Part shown: positions 16,916 to 27,733 of the stretch, one piece after another
Numbering within the stretch: the stretch's first letter is position 1
Layout of the letters: each line of letters begins with the position of its first letter
Notes under the pieces: model-generated
The model's input: the letters and a program-made list of their open reading frames with translations, nothing else
Database searches by the model: none
What the model was told of the DNA's origin: nothing
Program-made: the position numbers and the translations under genes
Assembly (NCBI GenBank): GCA_041390125.1
Contig: JAWKQN010000014.1
Coordinates: 62,001-126,000, forward strand
Length of the DNA: 64,000 nucleotides
Direction of reading: 5' to 3'
Source of the DNA: Gemmatimonadota bacterium
GTDB lineage: Bacteria; Gemmatimonadota; Gemmatimonadetes; Longimicrobiales; Gaopeijiaceae

Positions 16916-18718
16916 ATGGCCCTTCCCGCACCCGTCCAGGAGGAGGAAGCGCTCGGCAAGGCGTACGACGCCCGCCTGATGCGCCGGCTCCTCGGCTATC
17001 TGCGCCCGCACCTCCCGCTCGTCGCGCTCGCCATCGTGGTGCTGGTGGCGGCGTCGGCCCTGGAGGTGGTGGGGCCGTGGCTCACCCAGCGCGCCATCGA
17101 CGACGCCATCCCCGCTGGCGACACCCGCTTCCTGGGCCGGCTCGCGCTGCTCTACCTGGGCTCCCTGGTCGGGGTGTTCCTGACGCAGTACGCGCAGCAG
17201 ATCCTCACCACCTGGCTCGGCCAGAAGGTCATGCAGGACCTGCGCACGGAGATCTTCTCCCACCTGCAGCGGCTCGACCTGCGGTACTACGACAAGAACC
17301 CGGTGGGCCGTCTGATGACGCGCATCACCAGTGACGTCGAGACGCTGAACGAGCTGTTCAGCTCGGGGATCGTCACGGTGTTCGGCGACATCTTCACGTT
17401 GGTCTTCATCGTGGTCGCCATGCTGCGCATGGATTGGCGTCTGGCGCTGGTCACCTTCACCGTACTGCCGTTCGTGGCCGTGACGGCGTTCGTCTTCCGT
17501 GCCAAGGTGCGCGTGGCCTACCGCGACATCCGCGTCCGCCTGGCCCGGATCAACGCCTTCCTGCACGAGCGCCTCACGGGCGTGCGGGTGGCGCAGCTGT
17601 TCAACACCGAGGCCCGCGACCGGGCCACCTTCGAGGCCCTCGATCGCGACTACCTGGAAGCGCACCTGCGTTCGATCACCTACTACGCGCTGTTCTTCCC
17701 CCTGATCGAATTGTTCACGGCCACGGCCCTCGCGCTCATCCTCTGGTGGGGCGGCAACGAGGTGCTCGGCGGCGCCCTGCAGGTCGGGGTGATGGTGGCG
17801 TTCATCCAATACGCCCGGCGGTTCTTCCGCCCCATCCAGGATCTGTCGGAGAAGTACAACCTGCTCCAGGGCGCCATGGCGTCGTCGGAGCGCATCTTCA
17901 CACTGCTCGACGCACAGCCGGCCATCGCCGAGCCCTCCGACCCGGTGTCGCTCCCCGAACGGCTGGAAGGCCGGGTGGAGTTCGAAGGCGTCTGGTTCGC
18001 CTACGGGTCGGACGAGGAGGGTGAGCCGGACTGGGTGCTGCGCGACGTGAGCTTCGTGGCCGCGCCGGGCGAGAAGGTGGCCATCGTCGGTCACACCGGG
18101 GCGGGCAAGACCACCATCATCAACCTGCTGATGCGCTTCTACGAGCCGCAGCGCGGTCGGATCCTCGTGGACGGCATCCCCATCGACCGTCTACGCTCTC
18201 GCGAGTTGCGCGCCCGCATCGGTCTGGTGCTCCAGGACGTGTTCCTGTTCAGCGAGGACGTGCGGGCCAACATCCGACTGGGCGCCGAGGGCATCGACGA
18301 TGCGCGCGTGCGGTTCGCGGCCGAGCAGATCGGAGCCGCCCCCTTCATCGAGCGCCTCCCGGCCGGATACGAGCAGGCGCTCGGAGAGCGCGGGGCCTCG
18401 CTGTCGGTCGGGGAGCGGCAGCTGATCTCGTTCGCCCGCGCGCTCGCGTTCGATCCGGCCGTGCTGGTGCTGGATGAAGCCACCAGCTCCGTGGACTCGG
18501 AGGTGGAGGCCCGGATCGAGGCGGCCACCGATCGGTTGATGGACGGGCGGACCTCGTTGGTGATCGCCCACCGCCTCTCCACGGTGCAGCACGCGGACCG
18601 GATCCTCGTCCTCCACCACGGGGCCCTGGTGGAACAGGGCAGCCACGCGGAGCTGCTGGCCCAGGAAGGACTCTACGCACGACTGTACGAGCTGCAGTTC
18701 GTACGCTCGGCCGCGTGA
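16916..18718 (+). CDS. ABC exporter, fused membrane and ATPase domains (MsbA/multidrug type)
   Basis: A 600-residue half-transporter. Residues about 25-320 hold six membrane segments (ABC_membrane). The ATPase follows, with Walker A GHTGAGKTT (392-400), a signature in the variant form LSVGERQ, Walker B VLVLDEATSS with the catalytic Glu at 521, and the H-loop in IAHRLST. A homodimer is likely because no second half-transporter is adjacent. Substrate unknown: lipid or drug are usual. The 136-base gap to the preceding gene and lack of an obvious ribosome site leave cotranscription uncertain. Confidence 0.9.
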   Translation: MALPAPVQEEEALGKAYDARLMRRLLGYLRPHLPLVALAIVVLVAASALEVVGPWLTQRAIDDAIPAGDTRFLGRLALLYLGSLVGVFLTQYAQQILTTWLGQKVMQDLRTEIFSHLQRLDLRYYDKNPVGRLMTRITSDVETLNELFSSGIVTVFGDIFTLVFIVVAMLRMDWRLALVTFTVLPFVAVTAFVFRAKVRVAYRDIRVRLARINAFLHERLTGVRVAQLFNTEARDRATFEALDRDYLEAHLRSITYYALFFPLIELFTATALALILWWGGNEVLGGALQVGVMVAFIQYARRFFRPIQDLSEKYNLLQGAMASSERIFTLLDAQPAIAEPSDPVSLPERLEGRVEFEGVWFAYGSDEEGEPDWVLRDVSFVAAPGEKVAIVGHTGAGKTTIINLLMRFYEPQRGRILVDGIPIDRLRSRELRARIGLVLQDVFLFSEDVRANIRLGAEGIDDARVRFAAEQIGAAPFIERLPAGYEQALGERGASLSVGERQLISFARALAFDPAVLVLDEATSSVDSEVEARIEAATDRLMDGRTSLVIAHRLSTVQHADRILVLHHGALVEQGSHAELLAQEGLYARLYELQFVRSAA

Positions 18719-18837
18719 GGATCGACGGCGACCGGCCGGCCGGACGCGGCCGGCGACGCGGCGGCCCTGAGGGCCGGTCCGGGCGCGTCCGCTGCCGGGT
18801 GGGCTCGCCCGCCCCTGCGGTCCGCGGTGCTCGGGGG

Positions 18838-19167
18838 CTAGTACGAGCGCAAGGAGGGGTCGACCTGGTCCTTCCAGGCCAGGATCCCGCCCTGCAGGTT
18901 GAACACCTTGTCGAAGCCCTGGGCCTGGAGCATGCCGACGGCCCAGGCGCTCCGCGACCCCGACCGGCAATAGACGACGATGTTGTCGTCGGGATCGAGC
19001 TCGTCCATCCGGTCCGCGAACTCCCCGGTGGGCATGCGGACGGGTGCGTACTCGCCGAGATCCGCGATGCTCCATTCCAGCGGCTCCCGAACGTCGACCA
19101 GCACCAGAGGCTGGCCCTGGTCGAGACGCTGCTTGAGCTCGCTGGCGGTGATCTCGGGTACGGCCAT
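18838..19167 (-). CDS. Rhodanese-like domain protein
   Basis: A 109-residue single-domain rhodanese. The active-site loop CRSGSR holds the persulfide Cys67, preceded by DDNIVVY, and VDVREPLEWSIADLG is the conserved N-terminal block. The likely role is sulfur transfer or thiosulfate/persulfide handling in the cytoplasm. ATG 19167 is chosen as the domain start; the longer frame upstream (to 19407) has no homology and is Pro/Arg-rich. Confidence 0.88.
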   Translation of the reverse strand: MAVPEITASELKQRLDQGQPLVLVDVREPLEWSIADLGEYAPVRMPTGEFADRMDELDPDDNIVVYCRSGSRSAWAVGMLQAQGFDKVFNLQGGILAWKDQVDPSLRSY

Positions 19168-19405
19168 GGCGGGTGCCCTGTCGTTCGAGGGGGGATGCGC
19201 GTTGCCAACGGTCGTCCCCCACGCCCCTCCTGGCAAGGCTGACCCGCCCGATCGGGACCACGCGCCGTCGGCCCCTTCCCGGGTCTCCGCGGGGGGCCGC
19301 CCCCTCCGGACGAGCCGCGGCGCGGGGGCGGCCGGACCCTCCGGACACGCAGGGCGTGGGAGGCTCGCGGGGGTCGCCCCCTCCCCCGATCCGCTAGCTT
19401 GCCTC

Positions 19406-19609
19406 ATGCGCTACCGCATCGTCATCCGCCATGGGCATCCTCGCCAGCGCTACCACACGCTGGAGGTGGACGCCGCCGACCTGGCCGCCGCTCTCGTGGC
19501 CGCGGCCCAGCGCTTGCCTCCCGACCTGGTCGCGACGGCCGACCTGGCCGAGGTCCGCGAAGCGCCGGATCCCGAGGGCCGCGCCTACCTGGAGGAACCC
19601 TCCCCGTGA
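19406..19609 (+). CDS. Small protein of unknown function
   Basis: A 67-residue protein starting MRYRIVIRHGHPRQRYHTLE, followed by an alanine-rich helix and an acidic tail. The pattern (two strands then a helix) resembles small ferredoxin-like folds, but I recognise no family. It ends 106 bases before the SPFH gene on the same strand. Coding is supported by the compact fold-like pattern and start position only. Confidence 0.5.
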   Translation: MRYRIVIRHGHPRQRYHTLEVDAADLAAALVAAAQRLPPDLVATADLAEVREAPDPEGRAYLEEPSP

Positions 19610-19715
19610 AGAAGCCACCGGTCGCACCCGTAGCCTGGCAGACCGGAACGTCCCCCGAGCCGCGGGTGTGCGGGTTCTCGCCCGGGCGCGCCGATCGACC
19701 GCAAAGGAGCGTACG

Positions 19716-20597
19716 ATGGGCCTGATGATCGTGGCAGTCCTGGTGATCCTGATGGGCGGCGTGGTCCGCATGGCCGGATCCCGCAGCAAGTCCCCCGGCA
19801 GCGCCAAGGTGGCCAGCTACCTGTTCATGCTGTTCGGCCTCTTCCTCGCCTTCGCCAACACCGTCACCATGGTCGACGTGGGCGAGGTCGGCGTGGAGCA
19901 CTTCCTCGGCAATGTGAAGCCGCAGCCGCTGGATCAGGGCGTCCACGTGATCAATCCGTTCGCGACGGTCACGAAGATGTCCATCCGCGAACAGGCGTTC
20001 CCCAGCGACGGGTCCGTGGAGCGCATCGAGGCCCAGACCTCGGAGCAGCTCACGGTGATGCTCGAGGTGTCGCTCCTGTTCCGCCTGGACGGCAGCCGGG
20101 CCCCGGACCTCTACCAGCGGCTGGGGACCGAGCAGCAGATCAAGAGCAGCATCGTCCTGAACGCGGTCAGGAACGGGGTCCGCGACGCCGTGGCCACCAA
20201 GTCCATCAATGAGATCTTCTCGCCCAACCGGCGCGAGATCGCCGCCGAGATGCGCTCGGCGATCCAGGCCAAGGCCGGAGACCGCATCGAGGTGCTGGAC
20301 GTCTTCGTGCGCGACATCCAGGCCCCCGACCTGGTGCGGGGCGCCATCGAGGAGAAGCTCCAGCGCGAGCAGCAGGTGGCCGCCGAGCGCTTCCAGACGG
20401 AGATCATCCAGGAGAAGGCGCGGCAGCAGGCCGAGGAGGCCAAGGGCATCGCCGAGGCCCAGCGGATCATCTCCGAGGGGCTGACGCCCGCGTACCTGAC
20501 CTTCTACTACATCCAGCAGCTCTCCAGCCTGGGAGAGGGCAACGTGGTGTACGTGCCCACGGAGGGCGGGATCCCGCTCATCCGCAACCTGCGCTGA
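19716..20597 (+). CDS. SPFH/prohibitin-family membrane protein
   Basis: A 293-residue protein beginning after the ribosome site AAAGGAGC. Two hydrophobic segments (3-20 and 35-55) anchor it. The SPFH domain follows (VDVGEVGVEHFLGNVKPQPL to about residue 210). A charged coiled coil then contains EEKLQREQQVAAERFQTEI. It ends with a domain typical of prohibitin-like proteins (GLTPAYLTFYYIQQL). These proteins form large membrane-microdomain rings and often modulate membrane proteases. A strong hairpin follows. Confidence 0.88.
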   Translation: MGLMIVAVLVILMGGVVRMAGSRSKSPGSAKVASYLFMLFGLFLAFANTVTMVDVGEVGVEHFLGNVKPQPLDQGVHVINPFATVTKMSIREQAFPSDGSVERIEAQTSEQLTVMLEVSLLFRLDGSRAPDLYQRLGTEQQIKSSIVLNAVRNGVRDAVATKSINEIFSPNRREIAAEMRSAIQAKAGDRIEVLDVFVRDIQAPDLVRGAIEEKLQREQQVAAERFQTEIIQEKARQQAEEAKGIAEAQRIISEGLTPAYLTFYYIQQLSSLGEGNVVYVPTEGGIPLIRNLR

Positions 20598-20620
20598 CCG
20601 CGGACCGTACCAGGGAGCAG

Positions 20621-20645
20621 CGGGGGCGGCGTCCGGCCGCCCCCG
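20621..20645 (+). terminator. GC hairpin after the SPFH gene
   Basis: CGGGGGCGGC (20621-20630) pairs perfectly with 20636-20645 across a five-base loop. There is no T tract. Confidence 0.5.
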
Positions 20646-20691
20646 CCTCCGCGAGGGCCCTCGGGCCGCCGCCAACCCCGGGAGGACGTTC

Positions 20692-21345
20692 GTGGTCCGC
20701 ACCTTTCTCGCCCTGGCCACCCTGCTGCTGTCGGGCTCGGCCGTGGGACTCGCCTGGTGGCTCCGCGACCGCCCCGACCTCGAGACCGCGCGCTCCATCC
20801 TGGTCAACCTGGGCACCGAGTTCTTCGGCATCGTGGTGACCGTTGCCGTGGTGGACTGGCTCTTCGAGCGGCGACGCATGCACGAGCGCGCGCGCGAGCT
20901 GGCCTGGAGCGTCCTCCACGACATCGAGCGCGTGGTGCGCGTCTGGCAGGGTGGCCCTCCCGGGATGGAGTCGGACGAGCTGTTGGGCCTGATCACGTCC
21001 ATCGAAACGGACGATACGCCGTCGGAGAGCTGCCAGGCGCTCCTGGTGCACCTGGGGCAGCGCAGTCGCGAGCTGTCCGACAAGGAGCCCCGCACCATGG
21101 CGGCGTCCCCCCCGCTCAAGGGGGCGTTGCAGGAGTTGGGCGGCCTGCGTTCGCTCCGTGACGGATCCAGCCCCACCTCCGTGCGGATGGTGTCCGAGAT
21201 CCTCGACACGTCGGCCGTGCAGCTCGGAAAGGTGCTGGGCCTGTCGACGCAGCGGTTCCCGGCCGGACTGATCCGTTTCCGTGATCCCGCGCCCGAGGCG
21301 CAGGAACGGCGCTACCGCGAGCTCCGGAACGAGGTGGCCCGGTGA
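20692..21345 (+). CDS. Two-helix membrane protein of unknown function
   Basis: A 217-residue protein from GTG 20692. Two hydrophobic segments lie at the N-terminus (residues 3-22 and 35-58, the latter containing FFGIVVTVAVVDWLFERRR). The rest is a soluble, mostly helical region with no recognised domain. The layout resembles small bacterial membrane proteins with a cytoplasmic helical tail. The stop overlaps the start of the peptidase gene, so the two are coupled. Confidence 0.65.
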   Translation: MVRTFLALATLLLSGSAVGLAWWLRDRPDLETARSILVNLGTEFFGIVVTVAVVDWLFERRRMHERARELAWSVLHDIERVVRVWQGGPPGMESDELLGLITSIETDDTPSESCQALLVHLGQRSRELSDKEPRTMAASPPLKGALQELGGLRSLRDGSSPTSVRMVSEILDTSAVQLGKVLGLSTQRFPAGLIRFRDPAPEAQERRYRELRNEVAR

Positions 21346-22403
21346 GGCGCACGCTGCTGCCGCTACTGGCCGTGTGGCTGGTGGGCTGCTCGCCGCTGTA
21401 CGTGATCCGGGCCGGATGGGCGGAGGCGCGTATCCTGGCCGGCCGTCGACCCCTGCCCGAGGTCATCCTGGACCAAGGCACCGACGCGCGGCTCCGGGGC
21501 AAGCTCACGCTCACCCGCGAGGCCCGCACCTTCGCGCGCGAGTCGCTGGGCCTCGAGATCGGCGGAGCGTTCACGTCCTATACGCACCTCGAGCGCGACA
21601 CGTTGGCCATGGTGGTATCGGCGGCCTACCGCACCCGGCTCGCACCCAAGACGTGGTGGTTCCCGATCGTCGGACACGTGCCGTACCGCGCCTACTTCGA
21701 CTTCGAGGCCGGCGCGCGGGAGCGGGACAAGCTGGACGCCGAAGGCTACGACGCGCTGCTCCGCCCCACGTCTGCCTTCAGCACGCTCGGGTGGTTCGAC
21801 GACCCGCTCCTGTCCACCACCGCCCGGGCCGACGAGGTGGGCCTGGTGGAGACGATCCTGCACGAGCTGTCGCACACGCACCTCTTCGTGCCGGGGCAGG
21901 TGCAGTTCAACGAGAGCTTCGCGCAGTTCGTCGGCAACGCCGGCGCCATCATGTTCTTCTGCACCCGATCGGGCGGCGGGGAGGACACGGTCTGGTGCCG
22001 CCGGGCCCGGGCACGCTGGCGGGACGAGATCCGCTTCTCCCGGTTCCTCGATCCGCTGGTGGCGGAGCTGGAGGCGCTCTACGGCCGCACCGACCTGTCC
22101 GAGGCGGAGATCCTGGAGGACCGGGAGCGTGTCTTCGCCGCAGCGCGGACCCGCTTCCGCGACGAGGTCCAGCCGACCTTCGAGGCCGGGCGCTACCAGG
22201 CCTTCCTGGATCAGCCGCTGGACAACGCCACCCTGCTGGGCCGGATGCGGTACTACCACCGGCTCGCCGACTTCGACGCGCTGTGGGCCGGCGAGGGCGG
22301 GGATCTGCGGGCCACCGTGGCCCGGATCGCGGCCGAGGTGCGGGAACGATCCGACCCCTTCGACGTCCTGCCCCGCGGGAGCGGGGGCGGCGGCGGGCGC
22401 TGA
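21342..22403 (+). CDS. Lipoprotein putative aminopeptidase (PF10023-like zinc peptidase)
   Basis: A 353-residue protein with a lipobox LVGC at Cys16. The zinc motif HELSH lies at 174-178 and a downstream Glu in FNESFAQFVG is the likely third ligand, as in the PF10023 putative aminopeptidase family. Other family-like stretches are YRAYFDFEAGARERDKL and ALLRPTSAFSTLGWFDDP. It probably sits on the periplasmic face of a membrane and trims peptides. The extreme C-terminus is a Gly-rich tail. Translation is coupled to the preceding membrane protein. Confidence 0.85.
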   Translation: MRRTLLPLLAVWLVGCSPLYVIRAGWAEARILAGRRPLPEVILDQGTDARLRGKLTLTREARTFARESLGLEIGGAFTSYTHLERDTLAMVVSAAYRTRLAPKTWWFPIVGHVPYRAYFDFEAGARERDKLDAEGYDALLRPTSAFSTLGWFDDPLLSTTARADEVGLVETILHELSHTHLFVPGQVQFNESFAQFVGNAGAIMFFCTRSGGGEDTVWCRRARARWRDEIRFSRFLDPLVAELEALYGRTDLSEAEILEDRERVFAAARTRFRDEVQPTFEAGRYQAFLDQPLDNATLLGRMRYYHRLADFDALWAGEGGDLRATVARIAAEVRERSDPFDVLPRGSGGGGGR

Positions 22404-22488
22404 GGGTCCGGGCTTCCGCGACTGGACAGCCGCTGTACGTTAGGGATTCTCCAGCACAGCGCTGGCATCCACGAGTCCCGGATACGTC

Positions 22489-24957
<2,469 letters not shown>

Positions 24958-25147
24958 TCCGGAGAGGCGGCCACCCCGGCCGCCGAGGGTCGTTCCGGGC
25001 CGTACGTGCGGCGGCGCGCGTGCGGCCCGGCGTCGCTCCGGTCGCCGGCCAGGGTGCGCAGCGGCGCGCGCGGGGTATCTTGGAGCCGTCGCCGTGGGCG
25101 CCGGCAGGGCGCCTCGCGGGTGCGCGCACCTCGATCCGGACACCCCG

Positions 25148-27469
25148 ATGTCGCTCCGTCTCCTCGCCGTGGCCCTCGTCTGTGCCCTCGCCTCCGCCCC
25201 GGCCCGGCCGCTCCAGGGCCAGGGCGCGCCCCGGCCCTACACGCCGGATTCGCTGACCGCGGCGGACTACCAGCACGCCGAAACCCTCCTGGGCACGTCC
25301 ACGGCGCCGCTCATGCGGGGCGCGCTCGTACGACCCACCTGGGTGGATGGCAACGTCTTCTGGTACCGCACCCGGACCGAACGCGGGTTGGAGTTCGTGC
25401 GCGTGGACGCCGAGCGCCGTCGCAAGGAGGCCGCGTTCGATCACGAGGCGCTGGCCGCCGCGCTCGGCACCGCGACCGGGTCGGACATCGATCCCTGGAA
25501 TCTGCCCTTCGCGGGGTTCGAGTACGTCCCGGGAGGCCTGCGGGTGCGGGTGCAGGGGACGGTCTGGGAGTGCGCCACCGGCGGCGCCTGCCGCGCCGCG
25601 GACAGCGCGGTGCCGACCAGCGCCGTCGTCTCCCCGGACGGCAACAGGGCCGCCTTCATCCGCGACCACAACCTGTGGGTGCACGACATCGCCTCCGGGA
25701 CGGAGCGGGCCCTGACGCGTGACGGCGTGGAGGACTTCGGCTACGCCACCAACAACGCCGGATGGGTGCGCTCGGACCGGCCCGTGCTGCTGTGGTCTCC
25801 CGATTCACGGAAGATCGCCACGTTCCAGCACGACGGCCGGGGCGTGGGGGAGATGACGCTGGTGTCCACCAACGTGGGACACCCCGAGGTCGACACCTGG
25901 AAGTACCCGCTTCCGGGGGACTCCGTGGTGTTCCGCATCGAGCGGGTGGTGATCCACGTGGACGACGCGCGCGTGGTGCGCCTGCAGATGCCGGCCGACA
26001 TCCACCGCTCCACCATCTGCGACCACATCTACTGCAACGGCACCTTCTCCGACGTGGAATGGAGTCTGGACAGCCGTCAGCTCGCCTTCGTGTCGTCCAG
26101 CCGGGACCACAAGGAGGCGGTGCTGCGGATCGCCGATCCCGAGACCGGAGCCGTGCGCGACGTCCTGGACGAACGGGTGGAGACCTTCTTCGAGTCCGGC
26201 AACGACATGGTGAACTGGCACATCCTGGCGGACGCCAACGAGGCGCTGTGGTTCTCCCAGCGTGACGACTGGGGCCATCTCTACCTGTACGACCTCGGCA
26301 CCGGTGCCCTGAAGCGGCAGGTCACGCAGGGTCCATGGAACGTGCTCCAGGTGCGGCACCTGGACCGGGAGGAACGGGAGCTGTGGTTCACGGGCTCGGG
26401 ACGCGAACCCGGGGATCCGTACTTCGAGTACTTCTACCGGCTCGACCTGGACAACGGCCGCGTGACGCTGCTCACACCCGACAGCCTCCACCACGACATC
26501 TCCATGTCCCCCTCGGGCCGTTGGTTCGTGGACACGGGCTCCACGCCGGTCTCCCCGGGCCGGAGCGTGCTGCGCGATGCCCGCGGACGCGAGGTGCTGC
26601 GCCTGGAGGAGCCGGACATCTCGGCGCTCGTGGCCTCCGGCTGGCAGCCCCCCGAGCCGTTCACGGTCAAGGCGCGCGACGGCGTGACCGACCTCTACGG
26701 ATTGCTGTACACGCCCTCCGACCTCGACCCCGATCGCGCCTACCCGGTGGTGAACTATCTCTATCCGGGACCCCAGACCGGCAGCGTGGGGAGTCGGGCC
26801 TTCAACCCGTCGCGGCGGGATCATCAGGCGCTGGCCGAGCTGGGCTTCGTCGTGGTCGAGCTCGACGCCATGGGCACGCCCATGCGCTCCAAGTCCTTCC
26901 ACGCGGCCTACTACGGCGACATGGGCGACAATGGCCTGCCCGACCAGGTCGGCGGCATCCGTCAGCTCGCCGCCGACCGCCCCTGGATGGATCTGGACCG
27001 GGTGGGGATCTGGGGTCACAGCGGCGGGGGATTCGCCTCCACCGCCGGGATCCTGCGCTACCCGGACTTCTACAAGGTGGCGGTGTCGCAAGCGGGGAAC
27101 CACGACAACCGCAACTATGAGGACGACTGGGGCGAGAAGTGGCAGGGCCTGCTGGAGACGCGGCCGGACGGCACGACCTCCTACGACAACCAGGCCAACC
27201 AGCTGCTCGCGGGCAATCTGAAGGGGAAGCTCCTCCTGGCGCACGGCACCATGGACGACAACGTGCCTCCCTCGAACACCCTGTTGGTGGCCGATGCCCT
27301 GATCGCCGCCGGGAAGGAGTTCGACCTGATCATGATGACCAATCGCCGCCACGGCTTCGCCAACGAGCCCTACATGATGAAGCGGCGGTGGGACTACTTC
27401 GTGCGTCACCTGCTGGGCGCCGCGCCTCCCGCCGACTTCCGCTTCGGCGCGAATCGCCCGGTGTCGTAG
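25148..27469 (+). CDS. Secreted S9 prolyl oligopeptidase family (DPP IV-like) peptidase
   Basis: A 773-residue protein with a signal peptide (residues 1-25, cleavage after LQGQG). A DPPIV-type beta-propeller occupies roughly residues 100-490, and the alpha/beta hydrolase domain follows. The catalytic triad is Ser625 in WGHSGGG, Asp703 in GTMDDNVP and His735 in NRRHGFANEP. It probably removes N-terminal dipeptides in the periplasm or outside the cell. ATG 25148 is chosen because it begins the signal peptide. A strong hairpin follows. Confidence 0.92.
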   Translation: MSLRLLAVALVCALASAPARPLQGQGAPRPYTPDSLTAADYQHAETLLGTSTAPLMRGALVRPTWVDGNVFWYRTRTERGLEFVRVDAERRRKEAAFDHEALAAALGTATGSDIDPWNLPFAGFEYVPGGLRVRVQGTVWECATGGACRAADSAVPTSAVVSPDGNRAAFIRDHNLWVHDIASGTERALTRDGVEDFGYATNNAGWVRSDRPVLLWSPDSRKIATFQHDGRGVGEMTLVSTNVGHPEVDTWKYPLPGDSVVFRIERVVIHVDDARVVRLQMPADIHRSTICDHIYCNGTFSDVEWSLDSRQLAFVSSSRDHKEAVLRIADPETGAVRDVLDERVETFFESGNDMVNWHILADANEALWFSQRDDWGHLYLYDLGTGALKRQVTQGPWNVLQVRHLDREERELWFTGSGREPGDPYFEYFYRLDLDNGRVTLLTPDSLHHDISMSPSGRWFVDTGSTPVSPGRSVLRDARGREVLRLEEPDISALVASGWQPPEPFTVKARDGVTDLYGLLYTPSDLDPDRAYPVVNYLYPGPQTGSVGSRAFNPSRRDHQALAELGFVVVELDAMGTPMRSKSFHAAYYGDMGDNGLPDQVGGIRQLAADRPWMDLDRVGIWGHSGGGFASTAGILRYPDFYKVAVSQAGNHDNRNYEDDWGEKWQGLLETRPDGTTSYDNQANQLLAGNLKGKLLLAHGTMDDNVPPSNTLLVADALIAAGKEFDLIMMTNRRHGFANEPYMMKRRWDYFVRHLLGAAPPADFRFGANRPVS

Positions 27470-27486
27470 GGAGCGTATATCCTGCG

Positions 27487-27523
27487 GGAGGGAGAGCCGG
27501 CGTCGATCGTCGGCTCTCCCTCC
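27487..27523 (+). terminator. Hairpin after the S9 peptidase
   Basis: GGAGGGAGAGCCG (27487-27499) pairs perfectly with 27511-27523, a 13-bp stem with an 11-base loop. No T tract follows. Confidence 0.6.
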
Positions 27524-27733
27524 ACAGCGCATTGGACAGGGCGGCCTCCGCGCGCTACACATACGTCTTGTTCAGCCGTCCCCCGCATCCTCGCGTGATC
27601 AGGTCGCTCTGCGGGTGAATCGCCCCACCAGGACCGGGCGCGGACACGTCCCGTGCCGCCTGGCCGCCCTCGATCCCTGCGCGTTTGGACGGCGCCGCTC
27701 CCGCGCCTCGTTCCCCACGTCCGACCCGGAGTC

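Noticed and set aside
22404..22488. A T-box or leucine leader before leuS
   Set aside because: The gap is only 85 bases. I found no leucine-rich short frame, no T-box consensus and no terminator/antiterminator pair.
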